Source: Vandiemenella viatica (Eukaryota; Arthropoda; Insecta; Orthoptera; Morabidae). Taken from it: DNA of 64,000 nt. Numbering within the stretch: the first letter of the stretch is position 1; the number at the start of each line of letters is the position of its first letter. Location of the stretch: contig JARYHS010013630.1 in the NCBI GenBank assembly GCA_031002005.1, forward strand, positions 30,839,504 through 30,903,503, given 5' to 3'. Shown piece by piece: positions 1-11,457 of the stretch. The notes below the pieces were generated by a model that saw only the letters and a program-made list of their open reading frames with translations, was not told where the DNA came from and searched no databases. The translations under genes and the position numbers were made by a program.

Positions 1-61
1 CTGAATGTTCGATTTTTTAAGGCATACTCCCAAACACAATTTTTTCCATGTGAGCATTCTA

Positions 62-239
62 TAAGGTTGGGTGCCTTTTATCCCTTTATTTACATCAAGC
101 CCACTAACTTATAGAAATATCTACACTTCAACAGTTGCCATCCCTTCAAATACTTACATTACCTTCCTGTTAGCCTAGCCACCTGTGGCAGACACATCTG
201 TGAGAAGGCCTTCAATTACTCACTAAACCTATCACAAAC
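62..239 (+). pseudogene. PLE-X copy 2, 5' part (thumb-region remnant)
   Basis: Decayed coding remnant of a Penelope-like retroelement of the family called X here. Conceptual translation gives an IKPTNL...YLHF.SCHPF run with stops. The same run is seen at about 3770-3835 and 63105-63165, where it lies upstream of the GIY-YIG region. The copy is interrupted at 239 by a hAT-like insertion and resumes at 2409. The left limit is uncertain because the homology fades near 62. It has no intact frame. Confidence 0.6.
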
Positions 240-2408
240 TAGTCTTGTGTAGTTCGCGAACGAACTAGTTCGGAAGAGCGCTTCCACAGGCGAACTATGC
301 GAACTAGTTCCCAGATCTCTCGCTCCTTAGTTCGTTAGTTCGTTCGATCCTTTCCCGAAGACCAACTTTTGTTTTAGTTTATTATCTAAAAGGAAACACA
401 GTTCCTTGTGGACACATTTCACTGAAGACACAGATATAAAAATAAAATAAAAATAAATTGTTCAACATTAATAATTATTGCAGAAGTCACAAACGGAAAT
501 TTAACGTGGAATGTGAAAATAAAATACACTTTGATCCCATTAACAATCAAAAGACAACCATCGATCACCACAACTACCATAACAAACAAGAGAGCGCGTG
601 CAGTAGCGCTAGCAAAGCGAGCGAGCGAGCTGTCTTGGAGGACCTAGTTCGCGAACTAACAGAGCGCTCCCGGTCGCAAACTATAGAGAGCGGTACCATT
701 CGCGAACTAAACAGAGCGCTCCCGGTCGCGAACTATAGAGAGCGGTACCGTTCGCGAACTAAACTGAGCGGTACCGTTCGCGAACTAAATTGAGCGCTAC
801 CGTTCGCGAACTAGTACCATTCGCCGCTAGGGTTTCCAATATTTTTTCGGTTGATGGTAGGAATTTTCTAAAAAGAATAACCTATAAAAATATGCTACAC
901 TTCAAAAATATAATATTTTACGAAAGAGTAGAAAATGATAAAAGGTATGTTTTTACTATTTCATTTTTTAAACTATATTTTTTGCCCTTCTTTCATCTTT
1001 AATTCTTTTTTGTCTACAGTAAAATTGTCATATGCTTTATCGCTTTCAGTTGTCAAATTAATTTCGAGAAAAAGTACATTTTTTATTCATGAAATACTTC
1101 TCTTACTTTTACCTGGATTTCGTATAATATTCTTATTTCAGAGTAAAGTTTGTTCACTTTGATATTCATTTTTTCTCGCAAATTTATAACCTCTAATATA
1201 GTCTCACAGTCATCAAATGAAACCCAGTGATTTTAATTTAATTTTTGTATTTTGTATAGCCAATTGCTTTCATTAAAATCTAACTATACTCCAGAAATTT
1301 ATCAACGAATACTAGAGCATTATTTTTTATATTATCACTTTCTGTGGAGAATTTGGTTTCTAAAGGCTTTTTCTTGTTTTCTTAACCAAAGAAACAGTAT
1401 CTTTTACATTTTTCTAGCGCTGATTTTAAAGCTGACATAATATAATACTTATCTCAGTCTGTTGGTTAAAAGCTTTGTGAAAGTGATGAAAGAAATGACT
1501 TGCGAAATTCAAAGAGATTTAAACTTTTGTGTCTTCATCAGTTTCATTCGTCGCCAAAAAATTGTGAATGTGTGTTGGATTATTCTCCCCTTCACTAATA
1601 AAATAATAGCTCAATGACTTCCAATTCACTGGAAATTTACGCACTTTCGTTATTGCTACCACTTTCTCATTCAAGGGTCACTGTTATTTTTATATGTCTA
1701 ATTATTTGATATCACATTGGAAGTATTAATGTTATTTTTCTTAATAATATAGGTAATACTATTTCTGTCATATAGTACAAAAGTTGTAGCCAATAGTAGA
1801 ATTATATTTTGTCCATGATTTCCAAAACTTTATTTATATAAAAAAGCCGATTACTTATAAATGGGTATTTTAATTCATCAAAATAAATGTGTTTATAATA
1901 TTTTATAAGTAATGTTGTGTTGTTGTTGTTGGGGTTTAAGGGCACGTCGACGGCAGGATCATTAGCGCCTTTTATAAGTAATGTTTCTTCCATGAACTAA
2001 TAAACAAATCCATTTAAAAAATTAATATTCTACGAATGCATGTAAAGTAAATAGTAAAAACAGCACAATTATTCAATTTTCCATTTGTGTAAAGGACAAT
2101 GAGCACTTTGGTTTATCGGCGCCAACTGTTCATGCTAATGTAATTTGAAAGGGCTATTATTAAGCAATAACTTTTGTTAAAAAGGTCATATTAAATTCCA
2201 TTTAGAAACGACCAAAAAATGATTATGTACTAATAAAACTGACTTAACAAACAAAATAGCGCATGCAGTAGCGGTAGCAAGGCGAGCAAACGATCTGTTT
2301 CTCTGAATTCGAGACGCGAACTAACGAACTAAAAGAGCGAACTAGTTCACTAGGGAGCTGCGAACTAAACTGAGCGCTCCCCTTCGTGAACTATTATGCG
2401 CAAGTCTA
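240..2408. mobile_element. hAT-like non-autonomous DNA transposon, 2.17 kb
   Basis: The element is bounded by an 8-bp duplication TCACAAAC at 232-239 and 2409-2416. Its ends are imperfect inverted repeats: left TAGTCTTGTGTAGTTCGCGA; the reverse complement of the right end begins TAGACTTGCGCATAATAGTT. Removing it restores continuity of the PLE-X remnant on both sides. An 8-bp duplication with short TAG-type ends fits hAT. The interior (about 830-2240) is very AT-rich with no credible transposase, so the copy is read as non-autonomous. Subterminal zones at both ends are rich in TTCGCGAA-type palindromes, plausible transposase-binding sites by analogy with other hAT elements (inference). Confidence 0.72.
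640..830. repeat. Tandem palindromic subterminal repeats of the hAT-like element
   Basis: About seven spaced copies of a motif around GTTCGCGAACTA occur at roughly 25-30-bp intervals, alternating with AGAGCG-CTCCC or GAGCGGTACC blocks. They are CpG-rich against an AT-rich background. Related motifs occur near the left end (245-345) and right end (2310-2400). The open frame at 458-793 crosses the repeat and is regarded as spurious. Confidence 0.7.
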
Positions 2409-3062
2409 TCACAAACCCATATTTCTTGATGATACCATCTTGATCAAGTAAGAAATCAAACATCTCGTGCTGTCACCTACAAATCACGCAACTATTCTTG
2501 CCATTTGAAAACCAACCATAGCCTATCTTTGTCACTCAGTTATTTCCTGGTCTTGATACCATTAATCAGATCCTTCAATATAGGCATGACATAATAAGTT
2601 CCTTTCATGAAAGGTACACACTTCTCCCCAAAATCCTACCTATAATTCCCTCCCATTCCCACACATCTGTTGAAAAACATCGAGGTCCAGAAATACTTTC
2701 CTTTAGAACTTAAGTGTTATATGGACCGTTTCCATGCAACAATTTTCACTGTAAAACTTCCAGCGCGCATTCGGCCTGCAAGACCCTATTCCAGTGTAAC
2801 CACATAGGAAAGATTTCCCATCACTTAACATGCTACATGTGTCACTACATACCTTGAATACCAACTTACTTGCCACCTCTGCATGTTCTTACATATGCCT
2901 CACCACCAACCAGTTTCCAATTACAATGAATGAATATAGGCTAACTGTCTACACCTCCAAACTAGACTATTCAGTGTGATCCCATGCCATTTCCCACAAC
3001 CTCAACAACTGTTTTACAGTTAGTTTTCCTGGAAACTGCCACCAATTCTGTACTCCATAGGT
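2409..3062 (+). pseudogene. PLE-X copy 2, 3' part (RT thumb and GIY-YIG remnant)
   Basis: Continuation of the copy interrupted at 239. The sequence resembles the thumb-to-endonuclease part of PLE-X seen at 57815-58372 and 63361-64000, including the block reading TCH.C at about 2850. Multiple stops and frameshifts are present. It fades out near 3060. Confidence 0.55.
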
Positions 3063-3535
3063 GAAAACTAGTATACCAGTATGTACTGGATACTGATTAT
3101 CCACCTGAACTCATCCTCTAACAAGATCCTATCAATGAACCCAACTCTTAATCTTTGTTTATTTATTCTTTTCATTTTTTCAATTATTTTTCCAATTATT
3201 TATATATTTATTGTTAATATTAAACTTCATGTATTTGCATTTATTCAGGTGTTCCAAGACCACCAGCAAAATAATTGTTGATAGCAATCTCCTCCACCCC
3301 CATTTATGCCAGCTTGTTCTCAATTGAAGATAGAGTTGTACAGTATACTGCATTTGGACGCACCTTCTTTGCCAAATGACTCTTGCTTATCTACTGTTGA
3401 ACCAAAATGTTGTGTTGTTGTATTTCTTATGTTTTGTGAGATCGTCAAAGCCCTCTTGCATCCAACTTTGGTGATTGATGAGTTTACTTTCTCTATCCTT
3501 TATTATATACATATATAAAGTTTTTAAGGAAACGA
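3063..3535. other. Unassigned AT-rich sequence
   Basis: No coding pattern, repeat structure or transposon terminus was recognised. Short frames here (3081-3281, 3306-3518) have composition typical of chance ORFs. Confidence 0.5.
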
Positions 3536-4880
3536 GGTGGTGGATAGTAAAATAAAAATAGCAAACTATAAGGAAAATGAGCCATCACTCACCAAATTTG
3601 AAACCTGTGATGAGTGAAAAACATATGAGACAAACAAAAACATATACACATTTTTGGTACCAAGTCATATGGTTCGGGAGGTGTGCACATGCCAAACTTT
3701 CACCTGGACCTACTCCCACACATCCATCAAGCTGGACATCAAGCTCAGACAGAGTACACTTCACACACCTGTCCACATCAAACCTGCTAATCTGAATCTA
3801 TATCCACACTTTGGTAGTTGCCACCCATTCCATTACTTACAGCGTTGCTATCCATGGCACATGTATCCTCTTCTGAATCTGAATCCCTCTCCAAGAACTT
3901 ATCCCAAGCTCTTATTTTCCACTTTTACCCAGCAGATCTTCTACGTAAACATATCTCCCACATGATCACCCATCCGCCACATAACCACTCCTACATGGCA
4001 CCTGTAAAATCCAAACATCGCTCTGCCTTTGCCACACAGTTCTCTCCTGGCCTAGAGTCCATAAGTCAAATCTTACAACAGAGAAGCACACAATTCTACC
4101 AACTGACCCCCGTACAGACCAGCTAACCTCAAAAAAATGTCCTCTGTACAAACCGCCTAACCTCAAAAACAACTTGATCCACAAATTCCCATCTCCAAAA
4201 ACACCATATTGATCTTTTCCTTGCAATAGACCTCACACTGGCATGGTGGGTGAGTGGTTCACCCTCTGGCCTCACATTCAGCAGGACACCAGTTTGAATC
4301 CCCATCTGGGCATCCAGATTTGGGTTTTCCATTGTTTCCCCCAGATCACTCCAGGTGAATGCCAGGATGCTTACTTCAAAAAGGCCATGGCCGAATTCCT
4401 TCCCGTTCCTTGTCCCCAGTCCCATCCCACCTCTAATGACCTAGCCATAAGTAAAAACAAAAAGACCTCGCTGCAAAACCTGCAGCATGCATCCACCTTC
4501 TACAACATATTCCAGCCCTACTGCAGGGGAAATCATCCCCCTCCCCCCCCCCCATCGTTGGGCATGCCATATGCTCCACAAAACACATCATGTACCTACT
4601 AACCTACCACCACTGCACCCACTACACAGAAACTCTTTCAGAATGAATTACCTCAGACAAACAGTCCACACCTGCAACTTATACCTTCTAATACCGCAAC
4701 TTGCTAATTACCACAATTCTAACCACCTCAATGACTGCTTCACTATGGGAGCAATCAGAGTCATCCCCAAAACCACAGCTGCTTCAGAACGTCAGATATG
4801 GGAACTTGCATACCAAAATACCTTGGATACCAGCCACCAATCTGGCCTCAACCACCAATAAAAATTCTGCCTTTTGACCA
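3536..4880 (+). pseudogene. PLE-X copy 1, RT thumb plus GIY-YIG remnant
   Basis: Decayed PLE-X. Readable blocks include VHIKPANL..YPHFGSCHPF (about 3775-3835), CNLYLLIPQLANYHNSN (about 4670-4720) and a C-terminal RQIWELAYQNTLDTS...SGLNHQ (about 4795-4861). The last parallels IRWELAYQYQLGTRQSPG in copy 3. Stops and frameshifts are frequent, and a SINE interrupts it at 4237-4462. The flank at about 3565-3690 reappears inverted at about 5330-5460, so this copy may have inverted terminal repeats like other PLEs in the window. Confidence 0.65.
4237..4462 (+). mobile_element. SINE-A copy 1 (tRNA-derived)
   Basis: tRNA-like head with box-A-like GGTGGGTGAGTGGTT and box-B-like AGTTTGAATCCCC, then the family body (CATCCAGATTTGGGTTTTCC, AGGCCATGGCC, CTAATGACCT) and an A-rich tail. 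It is flanked by a duplication AGACCTCAC (4228-4236) / AGACCTCGC (4463-4471). The related sequence at about 63595-63615 is the empty site and lacks the insert. Confidence 0.82.
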
Positions 4881-5043
4881 ATCACTCATTATTGTTAGTA
4901 TTATCATTGTTATCATTTAACTAGTAACAAATTTATTCCAAATTGTTTATTTTCTGTTTGCTTTAACACTCTGTACCCTTTTGTTATATAAATTAATTTT
5001 ATCATCACTATTGATATGTATATTTGTATACATCATCTTAGTC

Positions 5044-5202
5044 TAGCTTGGCTTTCGTAAACGCAAGATCGCCGCTACTGTTATCGACCTGAAGATGGCT
5101 ACTGAGATAGTGGCCGAAAGCTTGTCATCTTATAATAAAATCCGGCTGCAAACCTGTGAAGATTTTTTGTCATTTATTCGCCGGGAAAGTCTGCATTCAC
5201 AT
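5044..5202 (+). mobile_element. Solo Penelope-like terminal repeat (pLTR)
   Basis: A 159-bp fragment bounded by a 12-bp duplication ATCATCTTAGTC (5032-5043 and 5203-5214). It carries the hammerhead-like core CTGAAGA...GCCGAAA. From the ATG at 5094 it encodes MATEIVAESLSSYNK, matching the ORF start of the two larger PLE families here (MATENKVAE and MAAVKVAE). It lacks RT and endonuclease. It is either a solo or heavily 5'/3'-truncated PLE end, or a short non-autonomous derivative. Confidence 0.75.
5089..5128 (+). ncRNA. Hammerhead-ribozyme-like motif in solo PLE repeat
   Basis: Core CUGAAGA (5089-5095, fits CUGANGA), one extra U, a six-pair stem II GGCUAC/GUGGCC with one G-U pair, then GAAA (5116-5119). 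Stem III is weak or absent. Minimal hammerheads are a known feature of PLE terminal repeats. Activity cannot be judged from sequence alone. Confidence 0.6.
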
Positions 5203-5214
5203 ATCATCTTAGTC

Positions 5215-5744
5215 CTTACCAAGATATCATTAGCTCACTTCATAACAGTTCGCCCCCACCACCTCCTCGCCCACTCTGTCTTCTACTGCCCAGCCAGTCA
5301 TGTGACAAACTTCAGCGTGTGTACACTTCCGAAACCATATGACTCTGTACCTGTAACATGAATAAGTTGCAAAACTGAAATATTGTATATATTCTTGTTC
5401 GTCTCATATGTTTTTCAATTCTCATAGCCTTCAACTTTGGTTAGTGACAAGTCATTTTTCTTTATCTCTTGTTATTTACATTGCCTAAAATCCTTTTTCC
5501 TTAATATCATTATAGTAAAATAAAATTTAAATTATTGGGAAAAATCACCACTAACTGCATTGTGGCTTTCCAACACATGTAAAAGATGCAAACATAAATG
5601 AAACATTGTAATTTTTGGGTTTATACCGTACTGCAGCAAAAGAATTATCTGCCCAAGGAGCATTTACCACCAACCCTTGAGCAAAGGTTTTATCGAAAAT
5701 AAATAAATAATAAAGACCCAGGGCAAGATGGGTGGAAATGTGGA
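5215..5744. other. Flank of PLE-X copy 1 with inverted segment
   Basis: About 5330-5460 is an imperfect inverted match to 3565-3690 (shared blocks such as AACATATGAGAC and the ATATGGTTYSGG region). The rest shows no recognised feature. Confidence 0.5.
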
Positions 5745-7735
5745 AAATAGGTGGTATGAGTATTGCTCATAAAATTCATGAGATTATTGAAGATATCTTG
5801 ATCAAGGAAAAATCTCCAAGGACTGAAACTGTGCACTAATTCACCCAATTCAGAAGAAATGGGGATGAAACTAGCTTTAGTAACTACAAAGTGATTTCCT
5901 TGTTACTAGTTACTTAGAAAATACTGTCCAAAGCCTTTATCATTATACTTGAAACACAAGCAGATTATGTTATTGGAGAACATCGGGTATTAATTTGCAG
6001 AACAGGTTATGTGCAGAACAAATAGTAAATCTCACAACCTTCTCAAAAATCCATAAAAACAGATTAACAGATTATAGACCTTAAAAAAAAACATATAATT
6101 CTATAGACAGACATGGAGCATGGTGAGTGAATGGTAATTTGTTTACCCCCATTCAGGACAACGTGGGTTTGAATCCTGATTCGCTATACAGATTTGTTGA
6201 TCCTGATTTGCTATACAGATTTATTTTTCCATGGTTTCCCCAAATCACTTTAGGTTAGTGACGGAATGGTTACTTTAAAAGGCCATGACTGAATTCCTTC
6301 CCATTCCTTGGCCACAGTCCTTTCTTGACTCTAACGATTGTGACATTGATAAAGCATAAAGGCAGAATAAAAAAAAAAAATCTATAGATAGTTAAGAGGT
6401 TTTATCCCAGAAGAATCCAAAGAAGATAGGAAATTGAAAATTAATGAAACAGACATTATTGTATACTGCGACAAAAGTTAGAATCTTAGGCAAAAATTCT
6501 AAACCATTCAAAATCAGAAGTTCGACAGTGATATGGATTACGACCCCTTTTGTTTAATCTTGTACTCGACAAAGTAATAAAAACCTAAAAGATGGAAGTA
6601 AAAAGAATAGACATTTTTGTAGGATACTTAAAAATGAAATTCATCAGCATTAGATTTTTATAAATAGTAATTCCATCTATGAATTACTGTTGTGAACCTT
6701 ATTTGAAGAATTGATAGCATTCATGACAACAGTTGTTCACGGATAGCTTTTTTATTTATAAAATATATATTGACCAGCAACTGCAGAATATGGCTTACAA
6801 CCAGATTTGTATTCATCAGCTGTATTTGGCATTCATAGATGATCCAGAAATTCTCTCCAACAATAGACAAAAGTCAGGCTACTCCTTTGAAGAATTCCAT
6901 GAAGTTCCAGCTAAAATTAGTCTCCAAATTTCGTATGCTAAATCACTGTATGGAAGGATCCTCTCAGTACCAAGATGGTCAACCTATGAAAACACATTTT
7001 GGCAATATCTCTCATGTAATTAAATTTAGATATGTAGGAGGTATATACAACCTGCACAACTGAATTGTGAAGCAAACAATTGGACAATATCCAAATTACA
7101 AAAAGCCTGTAGATTCAGCTGAAATAGATACAACAAAAAGTCAATATCTTGAAACTCGAAGTTAAGACAATATAACACAGCAATTAAACCAGAGGCATTA
7201 TACACATTGAAAACTTTGCTTGTTGGGGGTAGATCACTAGTTAAAGATATTTAAAATCAAGAAATGAATATTTTAAGTAAAATATTTCGTACAGTTTATA
7301 TTGAAAGAATTTGGGCGAAAAGGAAATCTCATGAATTATATCAGCATTCTGAAAAAATTTGACACATATTCAGGAGAATACAACTAAAACGTTGTGGCAA
7401 CATTATCAGAAAGAATAACGACTGACCAAGATAATTCTTGACCTGGCCATTTCAATAAAAGTGGATACTGCAAGCTGGCTACTTGAAATTGGGTATATTA
7501 TACAGGACAGGTACAGATTCAGTAGTGTGGCTAACAGCCATCAATTTGCCAACAATCGATGTACTGGAAGATAGAACAACTGGATGGAGAAACATAGGAA
7601 CCATCAATTTGCCAACAAACTATATACCAAAATAAAGAACAACTGGATGGAGAAACATAGGAAGGAGCTGAGCAAGAGGATGAAGAGAGATTGGGAAAAG
7701 GAGAAAAACACATTTACTAAATAAGTTCAGTCGTG
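5745..7735 (+). pseudogene. Non-LTR retrotransposon RT-to-C-terminus remnant (A)
   Basis: Long decayed reverse transcriptase. Blocks readable in shifting frames: a SNY..ISLLLVTYKILSKA motif (about 5875-5940), an IGEH..C.AEQI block (about 5965-6030), a degraded DPFCLIL stretch where LSPLLFNL would be expected (about 6540), the catalytic FIDD in place of F/YADD (about 6830), LQISYAKSLYG (about 6925), then KPEALYTLKTLL and a basic C-terminus (WMEKHRKELSKRMKRDWEKEK) ending at a stop near 7708. Clade is uncertain; it is RTE-like in overall arrangement. A SINE sits within it, and a roughly 70-bp tandem duplication lies near 7545-7665. Not functional. Confidence 0.7.
6111..6380 (+). mobile_element. 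SINE-A copy 2
   Basis: Same family as 4237-4462: box-B-like GGGTTTGAATCCTG, AAGGCCATGACTGAATTCC and an A-rich tail. Flanked by TCTATAGACAG (6100-6110) / TCTATAGATAG (6381-6391). A short internal tandem duplication (TTTGCTATACAGATTT-type, about 6175-6230) is specific to this copy. It is inserted in the non-LTR remnant. Confidence 0.78.
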
Positions 7736-7873
7736 CTTGTCAGTCTGGTATAATGATGGACTATGAATTACAGTGTTTCACATGTTAGCATCTTTGTCAT
7801 GTGTAGATGTTATCCCGCTATATATGACAAGCAGTGGTTTATTTCCCTATACTAATTTTTGTTTATATATATT

Positions 7874-8352
7874 CAGTATCGGGTCAAAAGTATCCTGACA
7901 CCATTCTGCAGCTGCACTTAGACTTCACTCACCTCACATTCTGTATTATTGGACACCCTTTGCCTTTATGGGAACTTTAACTCTGCTGTGGATACTTTCA
8001 GTATCTACTGTAAGTGTCTAAATGAATGTCAGCCCACTCTTTTTAAAGGGCTGAAATCAGATATTGTAGTGATGATGGATCCTGGAGCCCGGAACAAAGC
8101 CGACATTCTAACTCATACCAAAAGTGTACCATTAGGTACACGTAGGGGCATTAAGCAGGCCAGTCCATTTCAGGAATGTTATTGTCCACAAACAATTGCA
8201 ATAGGTGCAGCTTTATGGCAGAGTGCATAGTCATACCAATAGAGACAATCATTGTCTCCAGACTGGTCCTCTAACGTATACAGCACACAATGGTTTAAAA
8301 TGTGTTCTTGTCTTTCTGCATTTAAAGTTTTCTTAAGCACAGTAAAGGTACC
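7874..8352 (-). mobile_element. Tc1-like element, left part
   Basis: Begins with the inverted terminal repeat CAGTATCGGGTCAAAAGTAT, matching the reverse complement of the right terminus near 11229. The body is the C-terminal coding side of a Tc1-family transposase in reverse, badly decayed. It is interrupted at about 8352 and resumes at about 10515. The left TA target is mutated to TT. Confidence 0.65.
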
Positions 8353-10514
8353 AATAATATTTATTTCCATGTTTTTCTTGTAATTTGTATTTGTGATCAT
8401 TTATGTTTCATGTTTGGATATGTTTCATATGTTAATATTCTGTAATTATTTATGTTTCATTTCTTGATATTTGGTGACAATTTGTTTAATACGTGTGATT
8501 TTTCATTGATATTGATTTGATAATTTGAGTGTGAATGTGAATTTTGGAATTTTTTGTGATACTTTTGAGTGAAAAAAGTCAGAATGTAGATATTGTTAAA
8601 AAGAATTTTTTGAGAGTGAATGAGGAAGAGGAAGAATTAAACCGATACGTGATAGTTCATTTTTTGGGGATTTATATTTTTCCAAAAAAAAAAAAAAAAA
8701 AAAAAATTATTTTCCTTTTATTTTCAAGATGTTCAGTTAGTTTTGTCTTCAAGAAAATAACTTCAATCATCCAGGGGCATGTAAGCACCTTAGAATTTGA
8801 GTAAATTCTAGTTTCCTTAGTTTAGAGCAAAAGGGAAGCTTTCCAGTTAACATATAATTTTCATTGCAATCATAGAATATGAGAAAACGTTTCATGTAAA
8901 AGCCGATACCACAAGCCAATTCAATAAATAAACAATTTTAAAATAGTAAAGTCACTCAACATATAATTTAAGTGCTAAATAAACATTTTATAATAGTGAA
9001 GAACTTTTAAACTAATCTGGAATAGGGTAATCCATTATTATTCAACTTGTAAACAATAGATTTTGGTTATGTGATACTTTCACTAATTCTTAACACTTTT
9101 TGATGCAGAAAAATAATTTAATAATAATTCAAAACAAAGTTAATTTCACTAAAATTCTGTAGTTTTAGACCGTGTAAATAAAGCAAATAAAATTTTAAAC
9201 ACCTCGTGGAGAACACTTTCACTTTTAACATTTTTTACCATATGTTTTCAGTAATTTCTTGGACTAAATGTAGATTTTCTAAAAGAACTAAAAATCAAGT
9301 ATAACATATTAAGGCTTCAGAACATTTCTTGCAGTAGAACAGATTTTATATACATTTTTAAGATTATTTCATCGTAATCCACACGTGGTAGTTTTCGTGA
9401 TTTATTTGCAAAAATAGAACAACTGTTAAAACACATAATTAAATTCAAAGAAAATTCCGATAACTTCACTTTTTTGATATAAACAACACTTTAATAATTA
9501 TTAATTAGAATCTAAGTATCTGCTAAACCGATTTAAACCCGATCTTTGTTAGACTCATAACTTTGCCATTACACCACCGATGATAATAATAATATTTACA
9601 CCATTTTAATCAGGAATTAAAGTAGGACATGATGACAACAATTTTAACACTATAATTTGCAATTCAGCAGTGTTGCCTAAAAATTGCCAGAATTAACACA
9701 CATATCGGGGAAGCACTAATTAACTTGTAGAAACTTTTTATCAATGTGCCTGAAAACTAAATTCATTTACAAGCAAGATAATTATTTGAGAATTTTCACT
9801 AAGAACTTTTCATAATCCTTGAAGGTCAGGCTACACACGATTAAAGTTAGAACACATTCTATAATTACACCTTTTTATATTATTTTTGGAAAGCATCGGT
9901 ATACATCAAGCAGGCGGCTGAGGGTATAAAGCTAGATGCTCAGGCCCACTGGCTGTCTTTACTGTTTCGTTTTTCGATTTCGTCTTTGGTCTTTATCTTT
10001 TGTCTGTATCCTGGGAACGTTGTGCAAAATTAACCTGCACTGATGTGGTGCATGTGTGTCTGTTGGACCAAGCAATAGCCGGAAATCGTTGAACTTTGAG
10101 TGACCGCATGGCTGGCATACTACCATGTTAAATTTACTGGCGATGATAGGGACTATAAACTTTTAAATTTTCAAAAGGGGTTTGGGTCGGTTCTCTTTTT
10201 CTTCATAATTTGCAATCTTTTGGAAACGTTTGTTCGATTGCCTACTCAACTGTATCAGCTATTTTCTGAAATGTGGCTTTGGAATAAAATTCATTTTTCA
10301 TCAAGTGTATTCTCAAATATTTTAGTAGTGAACTGCAACCTTTCCTAAGCTTTTGGTTTAAATAAGCTTTGTGGTGGCCGTAACGCTTTACAGTTGAATA
10401 TTCTTAGTCAGGCACATGGTCATTTAAAATTATTTAGTCCAATTTAAGAGAACTTTCTACAAGGTAACATTCAGTTAAGGTATCTAAGCCTATACTCCAC
10501 CCTGGTATAGCAGC
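8353..10514. mobile_element. Unclassified ~2.1-kb insertion splitting the Tc1-like element
   Basis: Inferred because transposon sequence is continuous on either side (GGTACC side at 8350, GGTCCTT side at 10515). Boundaries and target duplication are not resolved. The interior is AT-rich with a poly-A run at about 8683-8706. A less AT-rich block at about 9895-10140 holds a TATA-like GGGTATAAAGC (about 9924-9934), which could be a pol II promoter of an LTR. No ORF of interest is present. Confidence 0.4.
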
Positions 10515-11229
10515 TTTGGTCCTTACAACCATATCCTAACCATGGAAAACATCCCTGTACCATAGCACCTCCTGCATAATTCCATTTTAGCACTACATAC
10601 AATGGTAGATAACGTCCTCCAGACATTTGACAAACTCGAATCCCTTCACCAGATTATCACAGTGTATAGCATGATTCACCACTCTGAATAATTTGTTTCC
10701 AGTCATCAACAGTCCTATTGACGTTGCTCTTTACTCCACTTCAAGCATCAGCCAGCATTGTCTAAAGAAATGTTTTGATTTATGAGCAGCTGCTCAACCT
10801 TTCTACCCCATTCATTGTGCTGCTAATAGTTCCTTAAACTCATGAATTATTCCTTCCTAATATTTGTTGTGATTTTTTTAATCACTTTCCACATTGTTGA
10901 CAATTCCCTGAAAATCATTAAATGAGGTGTACCTGATATTGGTGTAGTTGTGATTGTTCCTTTACGTTTTCATTTCACAATCATGTTCCCAAAAGTCGAC
11001 TTGGGCAGCCTGAGAAGGGTTGAAATGTCCCTGATGGATTTATTACTCAGGTGATATCTATGTTTGAAATCGCTGAGCTCTCCTGACTGACTCATTCTGT
11101 GTTAACAGCTTCTCTACTGACATCGCAATACTCTCCACCTCCTTTTCTACTTATGGGTCTGCGTGTCATGACATCTAGCATTTAATTCCACATTACATAG
11201 GGATCACTGGATAGTTTTTATCAGATAGT
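10515..11229 (-). mobile_element. Tc1-like element, right part
   Basis: Decayed 5' coding side (reverse strand) of a Tc1-family transposase, including the helix-turn-helix side near 11000-11100. It ends in an inverted terminal repeat, AGTTTTTATCAGATAGTG, followed by TA at 11230-11231. No intact frame. Confidence 0.65.
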
Positions 11230-11254
11230 GTATATAACAAATAATTAGAAGGAA

Positions 11255-11457
11255 AATGCTTTAGAATGCACAGGTTGAAATCCTCATCCAGCCATTCAGA
11301 TTTTGGTTTTCAGTGTTCTCCCAGAATCATTTGAGGTGAATGCTGGGATGGTTGTCATAAGACCATGGCCATATTCCTTTCCATTCCTTACTCCTAGTCC
11401 TTACCCACCTCTATTGACCTCAATGTCAATGCAGTATAAAGTCTTTAAAAAAAGGAA
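11255..11457 (+). mobile_element. SINE-A copy 3 (5' truncated or decayed)
   Basis: Contains box-B-like AGGTTGAAATCCTC, CATTCAGATTTTGGTTTTC, GACCATGGCC, TATTGACCTCAATGTCAATG and an A-rich end, colinear with the other SINE-A copies. Confidence 0.65.

Noticed and set aside
458..793. 111-residue open frame in the hAT-like element
   Set aside because: Crosses tandem palindromes and has no family match or coding-like bias; by-product of CG-rich repeats.
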